A stretch of 64,000 bases of DNA from positions 3,472,001 through 3,536,000 of the forward strand of contig NZ_CP021111.1 in assembly GCF_002119665.1 (NCBI RefSeq), written 5' to 3'. The notes beneath the pieces were generated by a model that was not told where the DNA came from, did not search any database, and saw only the letters and a list, made by a program, of their open reading frames with translations. The DNA is from Bordetella genomosp. 13. Lineage in GTDB: Bacteria > Pseudomonadota > Gammaproteobacteria > Burkholderiales > Burkholderiaceae_B. This document shows positions 24,347 through 32,874 of this stretch, in pieces. Position numbers and translations under genes: made by a program. Within the stretch, counting starts at the first letter, position 1; every line of letters begins with the position of its first letter.

Positions 24347-24371
24347 AAAAGGCAAAATAATAAAGCCTTTT
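24347..24371 (-). promoter_or_regulatory. Inverted repeat at the potF promoter
   Basis: AAAAGGC (24347-24353), 11 A/T-rich bases, GCCTTTT (24365-24371). On the minus strand the centre holds TATTAT, a good -10 hexamer. A short palindrome TCACAGTGA overlaps its edge at 24370-24378. It could be an operator for the polyamine operon; the regulator is unknown. Confidence 0.4.
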
Positions 24372-24465
24372 CACAGTGAGATGCAGACGGCTTAGCCGCG
24401 AGATAGCGCGGTTCCGCGACAATTGGCGCATCGGGCGCCATCGAGGCCGATGCCGCCAGCCGGCT

Positions 24466-25197
24466 TCAGCCACCGGCCGACCAGGCGCGCTCGTACGCCT
24501 TGTGCAGCCCTTGCCAGCAGGCCTCGCCCCGTTCGCCCGCCACCTTGCGCAGAGACCGCCGCAAGCGCAGCAAGTTGCCTGCCCGGGCGCGGTCGCTCAG
24601 CCCTCCGGCCGTGCCGCGGTCGAAATCGATCAGCCACGCCCGGCCGTCGGCATCCAGCAGGACGTTGTACGCGTTCAGGTCGGCATGCCATACCCCGGCG
24701 CGATGCATGCGCGCGATGGCGCCGGCCACTTCGTCGGCCGGCGCGTCCAGCGCCTGGGCCAGCGGCCGCACCTCGGGGATGCGTTCGACCAGGATGGCGG
24801 CCCGATACGCGACGCCCTGGCGCCAGTAGCCCGCCGCCAACGGGGCGGGCACGCGCAAACCCTTGTCGTGCAACGCGGCCAGGAGCCTGTACTCGCGGAA
24901 ACTACGGGTGCGGTCCTCGCCCTGCCAGAAGTAGGCGTCGCGGCTGACCCGCGCCACCAGCCCGCCCCGCCGATAGGCGCGCAGCACGCCTTCCCAGCCC
25001 TGCCCCGCCACGAACCATGCCGCCTGCCGGCCGCCGGCCTGCACCGGGCGCGCCCGCTGCCCGTATGCGGCCGGGTCGAACCAGCGTACGGGCAGCGCAT
25101 CGCCCAGGCGCGCCTCGTTCCACAGCATCGCGCCGGTGGCGGGCGCGGGCCACGCCTGGCGGCGCGCTTTCGCTTGGGATGACGGCTCAGCCGGCAC
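24466..25197 (-). CDS. kdkA: 3-deoxy-D-manno-octulosonic acid (Kdo) kinase
   Basis: A 243-residue member of the KdkA/RfaP kinase family, which phosphorylates Kdo in the lipopolysaccharide inner core using ATP at the inner-membrane cytoplasmic face. Visible: GGLVARVSRDAYFW and RSFREYRLLAALHDKGLRVPAPLAAGY in the N-lobe, the catalytic loop MHRAGVWHADLNAYNVLLD and the metal-binding AWLIDFDRGT. In organisms with a single Kdo, KdkA adds the phosphate that stabilises the core. The start overlaps the truncated haemoglobin stop by 11 bases, making it the third gene of a coupled set. Confidence 0.88.
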   Translation of the reverse strand: MPAEPSSQAKARRQAWPAPATGAMLWNEARLGDALPVRWFDPAAYGQRARPVQAGGRQAAWFVAGQGWEGVLRAYRRGGLVARVSRDAYFWQGEDRTRSFREYRLLAALHDKGLRVPAPLAAGYWRQGVAYRAAILVERIPEVRPLAQALDAPADEVAGAIARMHRAGVWHADLNAYNVLLDADGRAWLIDFDRGTAGGLSDRARAGNLLRLRRSLRKVAGERGEACWQGLHKAYERAWSAGG

Positions 25198-25615
25198 GGT
25201 TACGCATCCAGTCGGCCACGCCGAAGAACGAATGCAGCAGGCGGTCGAGCAGTTCGGGCGGCACGCCCTCGTCCTGCATCGCGCGGCCCATGCAGGCCAC
25301 CCACTGGTCGCGCTCGATCTCGCCGATGGAGAACGGCAGGTGGCGCGCGCGCAGGCGCGGGTGGCCGTAGCGCTCGATGTAGTGATTGGGGCCGCCGAAG
25401 TAGCCGCACAGGAACAGGAACAGCTTCTGGCGCGCGTCGTCCAGACTGGGGCCGTGCGCCGCGCGCAGTTCGCGGAAATCGGGCTCGAGGTCCATCAGGT
25501 CGTAGAAACGCTCGACGATGGCGCGCACGGCGGGTTCGCCGCCGAGCAGTTCGTACAGGGTCTTGCTGGTGTCCAGCGGCTCGAAGATCGGTTCGACCCG
25601 GGTGGTTGCGGTCAT
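25187..25615 (-). CDS. Group II truncated haemoglobin
   Basis: A 142-residue haem protein (start MTATTRVEPIFEPLD at 25615). It has TLYELLGGEPAVRAIVERFY, LFLFLCGYFGGPNHYIERYG and PRLRARHLPFSIGEIERDQW, the last containing the proximal His region and the Trp typical of group II (HbO-like) proteins. Members bind oxygen or act against NO and peroxide; no role can be fixed here. The ATG overlaps the stop of the upstream permease gene (ATGA), and the 3' end overlaps kdkA, so all three are translationally coupled. Confidence 0.9.
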   Translation of the reverse strand: MTATTRVEPIFEPLDTSKTLYELLGGEPAVRAIVERFYDLMDLEPDFRELRAAHGPSLDDARQKLFLFLCGYFGGPNHYIERYGHPRLRARHLPFSIGEIERDQWVACMGRAMQDEGVPPELLDRLLHSFFGVADWMRNRAG

Positions 25616-28164
25616 CAGGCTTCTCTCAGGGTAACCAGGGGCGGCGTGCGCAGCACGCCGCGCAGGGCCAGCGCGCCGCCCGCCCATGCGCCGGCCATGC
25701 CGGCGGCGGGGCCCGCCAGCCAGGGCCAGAGACTATACGTCATGGCGAAATGGAACACATACGTGGCCAGGCCCCAGGCCACCGCCGTGGCGCCCGCGGC
25801 CGCCAGCAGGCCGGCCAGGCCGCCCACCGCCAGCAGTTCGATGCGCTGGGCGCGCGCCAGCTGTGCCCGCGTCGCGCCCAGGGCGCGCAGCACGGCGGCC
25901 TCGCGCATGCGCTCGTCGCGCGTGGCGGTCAGCGCGGCGGCCAGCACCAGCACGCCGGCCAGCAGCGTGAACAGGAACAGCAGTTGCACCGCGCGCGACA
26001 CCTCGTCCAGCACGGTCTGCAGCTGCTGCAGGATGGCGCCCACGTCGAACACGGTCAGGTTGGGAAAGCGCGCCACCAGCTCGCGCAGCACCGGCGTCTT
26101 GTCGGCCGGCAGGTGGAACGAGGTGATCCAGCTTTGCGGCGCATCGGCCAGCGACGACGGCGAAAGAATGGCGAAGAAGTTGACCTGCATCGAGTCCCAG
26201 TCGACCCGGCGCAGGCTGGTGACCGACACCTCGACCATCTGTCCGGCCACGTCGAAGCTCAGCTTGTCGCCCATCTTCACGCCCAGCGTCGTCGCCAGGC
26301 CCGACTCCATCGACACCTCGCCCTGGCTGCCGGGCTCCATCCAGCGGCCCTGCTCGACGCGGTTCGAGCTGGGCAGGGTCTCGCCGTACGACAGGTTGAA
26401 TTCGCGGTCGACCAGGCGCTTGGCGCGCGGGTCTTCGTAGTCCGCCGGGCCGACCGGGCGCTCGTTGATGGCGACCAGCCGCCCCCGGATCATGGGCCAC
26501 AGCCGGGCCTGCCCCAGCCCGTTGGCCGTCATCTGGCGCTGCACTTCTTCCCGCTGGTCGGGCTGCACGTTGATGAGAAAGCGGTTGGGCGCGTTGTCGG
26601 GCAGCGTGCCGCGCCAGCCGTCGATCAGGTCCGTGCGCGTCAGGGTCAGCAGCAATAGCGCCATCAGGCCGATCGCCAGCGCGCACACCTGCGTGATGGT
26701 GGCCGTGCGCCGCCGCACCACACCGGCCAGGGCGAAGCGCAACGCGGGCAGGCCCTGGGCCGCGCGGCGCACGCGCGCCAGGCCTTGCACGCAGGCCCAG
26801 GCGGCCAGCGCGAACAGCAGAAAGGCGGCCAGGAAGCCGCCGGCCACCACGGCGCCCAGCTGGGCATCGCCGGCGAACCACCAGATCAGCAGCGCCAGGC
26901 CCACCGCGCCCAGCGCGTAGCCGCCGGCGCTGCGCACCCGCAATCCCTCGGCATCGCGGCGCAACACGCGGGCCGGCGGCACGTGGCGCAGCTGGCCCAG
27001 CGAAGGCAGCGCGAAGCCCAGCAGCATCAGCAGGCCGGTCAGCAGGCCCTGCAACGCGGGAACGATCGAGGGAGCGGGCAGCGTGGTGTCGATCAGGCCG
27101 GCCAGCACCGCCACCAGCAGTTCGTGCACGCCATAGCCCAGCAGCCCGCCCGCCGCGGAGGACAGCAGGCCCACCATGGCGAACTCGGCCGTCAGCATGC
27201 GCGCGATGTCGCCCTGCTGCGCGCCCAGGCAGCGCATGACGGCGATGCCGTCGCGGTGCCGCAGCATGAAGCGGCCCGCCGCCAGCGCCACCGCGACCGC
27301 CGAGATCATCACCGCCAGCATGGCCACCAGCGACAGGAAGCGCTGCGCGCGGTCCATCGTGCGGCGCACCTCGGGACGGCCCGATTCGACGGTGGCCACC
27401 TTTTGCCCGCGCTGCAGGTTCTGGTTGAGCCAGGCCGAGTATTCGCCCATGGCGGGCGGCTGGCCCGCCACCAGCATGAAGTAGTCCAGCCGGCTGCCCA
27501 GCGTGACCAGCCCGGTGGCTTCGAGGTCGGACAGCCGGATCATGGCGCGCGGCGCAACGTTCACAAACTGCATGCCGCGGTCGGGCTCGTAGGTCAGCAC
27601 CTTGGACACGCGAAACCGCATGTCTCCCAGGCCGACCGTATCGCCCACCTTGATGCCCAGCAGGGACAGCAGTTGCGGATCGACCCACACGGTGCCGGGC
27701 TCGGGCACCTCGCGCGTGGCGGCATCCTGTCCATAGGCTTCGTCGGCCACGCGCAGCGTGCCACGCAGCGGATAGCCGGGCTCGACGGCTTTCAGCGACA
27801 CCAGCTGCGCGCCCCCGCCCCCGTTGGCCATGGACGGAAACTGCACCGCCGAGGACACCGTGAGGCCCCGTTCGCGGGCCTCGTCGAGCTGTCTGGCCGG
27901 CACCGGTTCGTCGGCCTCGAGCACCAGATCGGCGCCCAGCATCTGGCTGGCGTCGCGCTCGAGCGCGCGCGACACGCGATCGGCCAGGAAGCCCACGCTG
28001 GTGATGGCGGCCACCGCCACCACCAGGGCGAGCACCAGCAGGCGCAGTTCGCCGGCGCGCGCGTCGCGCAGCATCATGCGCAGGCCCAGGCGCACGGAAG
28101 AGGCAAGGCCCGCGCGCACGCGCGGCCGGAGTTCGGGAGAGTCCGTCATCGGGGCGATCGTCAC
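25615..28164 (-). CDS. FtsX/YbbP-type ABC transporter permease
   Basis: An 844-849-residue membrane protein with one N-terminal helix, a large periplasmic domain, then two sets of FtsX-like helices (around residues 265-420 and 725-845), the layout of E. coli YbbP. The frame opens with GTG at 28164 (MTIAPMTDSPELRP); the ATG at 28149 is an equally possible start. Such permeases pair with a LolD/YbbA-like ATPase, and often with the esterase TesA, but neither is encoded beside it. Their function is thought to be extraction of lipids or hydrophobic cargo from the inner membrane. It heads the unit with truncated haemoglobin and kdkA, whose envelope role would fit. Confidence 0.85.
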   Translation of the reverse strand: MTIAPMTDSPELRPRVRAGLASSVRLGLRMMLRDARAGELRLLVLALVVAVAAITSVGFLADRVSRALERDASQMLGADLVLEADEPVPARQLDEARERGLTVSSAVQFPSMANGGGGAQLVSLKAVEPGYPLRGTLRVADEAYGQDAATREVPEPGTVWVDPQLLSLLGIKVGDTVGLGDMRFRVSKVLTYEPDRGMQFVNVAPRAMIRLSDLEATGLVTLGSRLDYFMLVAGQPPAMGEYSAWLNQNLQRGQKVATVESGRPEVRRTMDRAQRFLSLVAMLAVMISAVAVALAAGRFMLRHRDGIAVMRCLGAQQGDIARMLTAEFAMVGLLSSAAGGLLGYGVHELLVAVLAGLIDTTLPAPSIVPALQGLLTGLLMLLGFALPSLGQLRHVPPARVLRRDAEGLRVRSAGGYALGAVGLALLIWWFAGDAQLGAVVAGGFLAAFLLFALAAWACVQGLARVRRAAQGLPALRFALAGVVRRRTATITQVCALAIGLMALLLLTLTRTDLIDGWRGTLPDNAPNRFLINVQPDQREEVQRQMTANGLGQARLWPMIRGRLVAINERPVGPADYEDPRAKRLVDREFNLSYGETLPSSNRVEQGRWMEPGSQGEVSMESGLATTLGVKMGDKLSFDVAGQMVEVSVTSLRRVDWDSMQVNFFAILSPSSLADAPQSWITSFHLPADKTPVLRELVARFPNLTVFDVGAILQQLQTVLDEVSRAVQLLFLFTLLAGVLVLAAALTATRDERMREAAVLRALGATRAQLARAQRIELLAVGGLAGLLAAAGATAVAWGLATYVFHFAMTYSLWPWLAGPAAGMAGAWAGGALALRGVLRTPPLVTLREA

Positions 28165-28243
28165 AACCTAGGGAAGAACCCGCGGAAAGCCCGCGGCTTC
28201 TGGAAGAATACCCGCCGGCCGTCGCGGGTGCGGCCGGGGCGCG

Positions 28244-28266
28244 AAAAAGGCGCCCGCCAGGCGGGC
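28244..28266 (-). terminator. Terminator at the end of the paa operon
   Basis: GCCCGC-CAG-GCGGGC (28252-28266) with T residues on the minus strand (complement of AAAAA at 28244-28248). It lies 120 bases past the paaK stop and ahead of the YbbP-like gene. The 220-base gap holds no gene. Confidence 0.75.
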
Positions 28267-28385
28267 ACCCTGCCCCTTGGACAGGGGCGGCCCCGTATTT
28301 GGTTCCCGACCGCCCGGTCGGCGCGGCATCTCGCGGCGACCAGTGGCGGCGGCCGGCAACATCCGCCCCGCATGGGGCGCTTGCG

Positions 28386-29702
28386 TCAGCCGCGCGGACG
28401 CTTGTCCACGACGCGGCGCGCCTTGCCGGTCAGCGTGCGCTCGACGAAGCCGGTGTCGGCCACCTGCACGCGTGCGCTGATGCCGATGTAGGCCTTCACG
28501 GCGTGCTGCAACTGCCTGGCCAGCGCCTCGCGCTCGCCGCCCGCCAGGCCTGAGAACTCGGGGCGGACCTCGGTGAGGATCTCGAGCTCGTCCAGGTTGC
28601 CGGCCTTGGTCAGCACCAGTTGGTAGTGCGGGGCCAGTTGCGCCACCTTCAGCACCAGTTCCTCGACCTGCGTGGGGAACAGGTTCACGCCGCGCACGAT
28701 CAGCATGTCGTCGCTGCGGCCGGTGATCTTGCCGATGCGGCGCATGCTGCGCGAGGTGGGCGGCAGCAGGCGCGTCAGGTCGCGCGTGCGATAGCGGATG
28801 ACCGGCATGGCCTCTTTCGACAGCGAGGTGAACACCAGTTCGCCCTCTTCGCCGTCTGCCACGGGCTCGCCCGTGACGGGATCGATGATCTCCGCGTAGA
28901 AGTGGTCTTCCCACACCACGGGGCCGTCCTTGGTCTCGACGCACTCGCTGGCCACGCCCGGCCCCATCACTTCCGACAGCCCGTAGATGTCCACCGCGTC
29001 GATGCCGGCCTGCGATTCGATGTCGGCGCGCATCTGGCCGGTCCACGGCTCGGCGCCGAAGATGCCCACCCGCAGCGAACTTTGACGTGGATCAATGCCC
29101 TGCCGGCGCTGCTCCTCGAGAATGTTGCAGAAATAGGAAGGGGTGACCATGATGATGTCGGGCTGGAAGTCCTGGATCAGCTGCACCTGCTTCTCGGTCT
29201 GCCCGCCGGACATGGGCACGACCGTGCAGCCCAGCCGCTCGGCGCCGTAGTGCGCGCCCAGCCCGCCCGTGAACAGGCCGTAGCCATAGGCCACGTGCAC
29301 GATGTCGCCCGGCTTGCCGCCCGCCGCGCGGATCGAGCGCGCCACCAGGTTGGCCCAGTTGTCCAGGTCGCGCGTGGTGTAGCCCACCACGGTCGGCTTG
29401 CCCGTGGTGCCGCTGGACGCATGCACGCGCGACACGCGCTCGCGCGGCACCGCGAACATGCCGAACGGATAGTTGTCGCGCAGGTCCTGCTTCACGGTGA
29501 ACGGGAAGCGCGAAATGTCCGACAACTGCTTCAGGTCGTCGGGATGCACGCCCGCGGCATCGAATGCGCGCTTGTAGTGCGGCACGTTCTGATAGGCGTG
29601 GTTCAGCGTCCACTTGAGCCGCTCGAGTTGCAGCGCCTCAATCTCGTCGCGGCTGGCATGCTCGATGGGATCGAGCCCCGGCTTGCTCATGGTGTTGGAC
29701 AT
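28386..29702 (-). CDS. paaK: Phenylacetate-CoA ligase
   Basis: A 438-residue acyl-adenylate-forming enzyme that activates phenylacetate to phenylacetyl-CoA with ATP, the first step of the paa pathway. Start MSNTMSKPGLDP at 29702 with AGGAGAGAG ahead. The P-loop motif is HASSGTTGKPTVVGY, later motifs are YGLSEVMGPGVASEC and GRSDDMLIVRGVNLFP, all typical of PaaK. It is the last gene of the operon, 53 bases after paaI. Confidence 0.95.
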   Translation of the reverse strand: MSNTMSKPGLDPIEHASRDEIEALQLERLKWTLNHAYQNVPHYKRAFDAAGVHPDDLKQLSDISRFPFTVKQDLRDNYPFGMFAVPRERVSRVHASSGTTGKPTVVGYTTRDLDNWANLVARSIRAAGGKPGDIVHVAYGYGLFTGGLGAHYGAERLGCTVVPMSGGQTEKQVQLIQDFQPDIIMVTPSYFCNILEEQRRQGIDPRQSSLRVGIFGAEPWTGQMRADIESQAGIDAVDIYGLSEVMGPGVASECVETKDGPVVWEDHFYAEIIDPVTGEPVADGEEGELVFTSLSKEAMPVIRYRTRDLTRLLPPTSRSMRRIGKITGRSDDMLIVRGVNLFPTQVEELVLKVAQLAPHYQLVLTKAGNLDELEILTEVRPEFSGLAGGEREALARQLQHAVKAYIGISARVQVADTGFVERTLTGKARRVVDKRPRG

Positions 29703-29755
29703 GAAGTCTCTCTCCTGAAATTTCCCCGGGCGGCGCCCGCCGCCCGGACGTGATC

Positions 29756-30238
29756 CTAGGGCTGCGCGGCGTCGGCGGCCTCGCCCACCACCTGCCCCTT
29801 GATGCGGTACGAGCGGCCGCGGAACACCGCGACCAGCCGGCCGTCCTGGTTGGTGACGGTGATGTCGTACACCCCGGTGCGGCCCGCCAGCGAACGCTCC
29901 TGCGCCTCCGCCGTGAGCAGGTCGCCTTCGAACCCAGGTGCCAGGAAGTCGATGGAGCAGCCCGACGCCACGGTGCTGACGTTGCGCGAATTGCACGAGA
30001 ACGCGAAGGCGCTGTCGGCCAGCGCGAAGATGAAGCCGCCGTGGCAGGTCTTGTGGCCGTTGAGCATGTCGGCGCGCACCTTCATGGTGACGCGCGCATG
30101 GCCCGGCGCGATGGCTACCACTTCCATGCCCAGGCCCTGCGAGGCCGCGTCGTTCGCGTACATCGTTTCGCGCACGGCCTCGGCCAGCGCCTGGGGATCG
30201 GCGGGCACGCCCGCGGAGAGACTGGTGCTGCTCATCAT
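29756..30238 (-). CDS. paaI: Phenylacetate-pathway thioesterase PaaI
   Basis: A 160-residue hotdog-fold thioesterase. HGGFIFALADSAFAFSCN is the active-site region on the central helix. PaaI hydrolyses ring-hydroxylated phenylacetyl-CoA derivatives and frees CoA when the pathway stalls. The start (MMSSTSLSAG) overlaps the paaG stop, so translation is coupled. Confidence 0.92.
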   Translation of the reverse strand: MMSSTSLSAGVPADPQALAEAVRETMYANDAASQGLGMEVVAIAPGHARVTMKVRADMLNGHKTCHGGFIFALADSAFAFSCNSRNVSTVASGCSIDFLAPGFEGDLLTAEAQERSLAGRTGVYDITVTNQDGRLVAVFRGRSYRIKGQVVGEAADAAQP

Positions 30239-31023
30239 TGCCCCTTGAACTGCGGCGCGCGCTTGTCCAGGAAAGCCGCCACACCCTCGGCGTAGTCGGC
30301 GCTGCGGCCCAGCTCGCGCATCATGTCGCGTTCCAGATCCAACTGCGTGGCCAGGTCGTTGCCCAGGCTGGCCTGCAGCGCCCGCTTGGTAAAGGCCAGG
30401 CCCTTGGTGGGCGCCTGCGCGAGATGCCGAGCCAGATTGTCCAGCGTGGCGTCGAACTCGTCGTCGGCCACGCATTGCCAGATCAGGCCCCACTCCTGCG
30501 CCTGCCGCGCGCCCAGCTTGTCGCCCAGCAGCGCCAGGCCCAGCGCGCGGGCGCGGCCGACCAGGCGCGGCAGCGCGTACGTGCCGCCCGTGTCCGGGAT
30601 CAGGCCCAGCTTGCAGAAGGACTGGATGAAGGTGGCCGACTCTTTGGCGATGACGATGTCGCCCGAGAACGCCAGGTTGGCGCCAGCCCCCGCGGCCACG
30701 CCGTTCACGCCCACCACCACCGGCATCGGCAGCGCCTGCAGGCGGCGCACCAGCGGGGCGTAGTACTTCTCGACCGTCTCGCCCAGGTCGGGCGGCGAAC
30801 CATCGGGAGCCGGGCGGCGCTCGCTCAGGTCCTGTCCGGCGCAGAAGCCGCGGCCCGCGCCGGTCAGCACCAGCACGCGCGCGCCTTCGGTCTCGATGCG
30901 CGTCAACGCGTCGGCCACTTCGCCATGCATGCGCGCCGTGAAGCTGTTGAGCTTGTCGGGACGGTTGAGCGTCAGGCGCGCGATGCCGCCTTCCAGGGTG
31001 AACAGAATGTCTTCATAGGCCAT
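30235..31023 (-). CDS. paaG: 2-(1,2-epoxy-1,2-dihydrophenyl)acetyl-CoA isomerase
   Basis: A 262-residue crotonase-fold enzyme. It rearranges the ring epoxide made by PaaABCE into the oxepin form and also acts later as a double-bond isomerase. Visible: GRGFCAGQDLSER, GVAAGAGANLAFSGDIVIA and FCKLGLIPDTGGTYALPRLVG, the last with the acidic residue expected in isomerase-type members. It sits between paaN and paaI. Confidence 0.92.
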   Translation of the reverse strand: MAYEDILFTLEGGIARLTLNRPDKLNSFTARMHGEVADALTRIETEGARVLVLTGAGRGFCAGQDLSERRPAPDGSPPDLGETVEKYYAPLVRRLQALPMPVVVGVNGVAAGAGANLAFSGDIVIAKESATFIQSFCKLGLIPDTGGTYALPRLVGRARALGLALLGDKLGARQAQEWGLIWQCVADDEFDATLDNLARHLAQAPTKGLAFTKRALQASLGNDLATQLDLERDMMRELGRSADYAEGVAAFLDKRAPQFKGQ

Positions 31024-31116
31024 GGCGGCTTGTCTCTCGTTATGCGTTGCAGGCGTGGTCGATGGCGGGCCGCCCGCGAGTTCGCCTTCCGGCAGCGCGG
31101 GACGGCCCCTACGGGC

Positions 31117-32781
31117 TCAGACGTGCCAGCGCGTCTGCACGACGCGGAAGCGGTTGGCGACGAAGGCGGCATCGGACAATGCCGCATTGGCGGCGGGGTT
31201 GGCGCCGGTGCCGTGGAAGTCGCTGAATGCCGCGGTCTGGTTCACGAACACCGCGCCGGTCAGGTTCAGCGACAGCGACACGCCGGCCACCTCGGCGGCG
31301 TCCTGCACGCGCGCGGCCACGTCATCATCGGTGGTATAGGCAGCCAGCGTCAGCGCGCCATGCTGGCGCACGGATTCGCGAGCCAGTTCGACGCTGTGCT
31401 CGGTGGAATCGGTGGCGACCACGAAGGCGATCGGCCCGAACCACTCCTGGCGCAGCGCGTCGTTGCCCGCATCGGCGCGCAGCACCAGCGGCGTGCGCAC
31501 GCGGGCCTGGGCGAACTGGGGATGCTGCAGTTCGCGGCTGTCGGCCACGATGGGCAGGCCCAGCGCGCGCGCCTTCTCGATACGCGCCGCGGTGGCCTCG
31601 CTCTGCACGGCGCCGGTGACTTCCACCGCCTTGGCCGGATCGCCCAGCAGCTTTTCCAGCGCGGTGCCCAGCGCCGCGGCCACGTCGTCGAAGCTGGCCT
31701 GACCCTCGGCGGTGCGGATGCCGTCGCGCGGCACGTAGATGTTCTGCGGCGCCGTGCACATCTGGCCCGAGTACAGCGCCAGCGAGAACGCCAGGTTGCG
31801 CGCCACGCCCTTCAGGTCGGGCGCGGAGTCGATGATGACCTGGTTCACGCCGGCCTTCTCGGTATAGACCAGCGCCTGGCGCGCATTGGCCTCGAGCCAG
31901 TCGCCGTTGGCGGTGCTGCCGGTGAAGTCGATGATCTTGACCTCGGGACGCAGCGCAAGATCCTGCGCGGTGTCGTCGCCGGCCTCATGCGCGGCGAGCT
32001 GCACCACGTCGGGATCGAAGCCCGCCTCGGCCAGCACCTCGCGCGCGACCTGCACCGTGATGGCCAGGGGCAGGATGGCGCCCGGATGCGGCTTGACAAT
32101 GACCACGTTGCCCGTGGCCAGGCTGGCGAACAGGCCGGGGTAGCCGTTCCAGGTCGGGAAGGTGGAGCAGCCGATCACCAGCGCGATGCCGCGCGGCGTG
32201 ATCGTGAAGCGCTTCTCCATGCGGATGGGGTCGTTCTTGCCTTGCGGCTTTTCCCAGATGACGCTGCCGGGCACGCGCGACATTTCCTGCCAGGCGTACG
32301 TGACGGCCTCGAGGCCGCGGTCCTGCGCATGCGGGCCGCCGGCCTGGAAGGCCATCATGAAGCCCTGGCCCGTGGTGTGCTGCACGGCGTGGGCGATCTC
32401 GAAGCTGCGACGGTTCACGCGGTGCAGGATTTCGAGGGACACGCCCACCCAGGCGCGCGGACCGGCGCGGCGCCATTTTTCCAGGGCGCGCGTGCCGGCC
32501 TGGATCAGCGCGTCGGGGCGCACGCGCGGATACGTGATGTCCAGCGCGAAGCCGAAGGGCGACACCTCGCCGCCGACGCTGCCGTCGGCCAGCGGAAGAT
32601 CGAGCGGGAACGGCTTGCCGCGCAGCGCCTCGAAGGCGGCCTGGCCGTCGGCCGCGGCGGTTTCGCCATAGTTGCGCGGGCTGGGCGATTCGGCGTGCGG
32701 ACTCCAATAGCCGCGCTCGGCGGCGGCGCGCTGCGCCTGTTCCAGCACGGCCTGATGGCGTTCGAAGAAATCCTGTGACAC
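31117..32781 (-). CDS. paaN: Phenylacetic acid degradation protein PaaN (aldehyde dehydrogenase type)
   Basis: A 554-residue aldehyde dehydrogenase-like protein. I chose the GTG at 32781 (GTG-TCA-CAG) because GGAGAG lies ahead; a longer frame to 32823 is unsupported. The protein has TFPTWNGYPGLFASLATGN, IDFTGSTANGDWL and YSGQMCTAPQNIY (catalytic Cys region). It lacks the C-terminal hydratase domain of E. coli PaaZ, so ring opening of the oxepin must use a separate hydrolase or this protein oxidises the aldehyde only. Gap of 93 bases to paaE and to paaG. Confidence 0.88.
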   Translation of the reverse strand: MSQDFFERHQAVLEQAQRAAAERGYWSPHAESPSPRNYGETAAADGQAAFEALRGKPFPLDLPLADGSVGGEVSPFGFALDITYPRVRPDALIQAGTRALEKWRRAGPRAWVGVSLEILHRVNRRSFEIAHAVQHTTGQGFMMAFQAGGPHAQDRGLEAVTYAWQEMSRVPGSVIWEKPQGKNDPIRMEKRFTITPRGIALVIGCSTFPTWNGYPGLFASLATGNVVIVKPHPGAILPLAITVQVAREVLAEAGFDPDVVQLAAHEAGDDTAQDLALRPEVKIIDFTGSTANGDWLEANARQALVYTEKAGVNQVIIDSAPDLKGVARNLAFSLALYSGQMCTAPQNIYVPRDGIRTAEGQASFDDVAAALGTALEKLLGDPAKAVEVTGAVQSEATAARIEKARALGLPIVADSRELQHPQFAQARVRTPLVLRADAGNDALRQEWFGPIAFVVATDSTEHSVELARESVRQHGALTLAAYTTDDDVAARVQDAAEVAGVSLSLNLTGAVFVNQTAAFSDFHGTGANPAANAALSDAAFVANRFRVVQTRWHV

Positions 32782-32874
32782 GGGGCGCTCTCCAGTAGTG
32801 GCGATGCGGCCGGCAGGCCGCATGCTTGTTGTACGGCAATGTCCGCGGCGCTAGGCGGCGGACGGAATCGGGTT

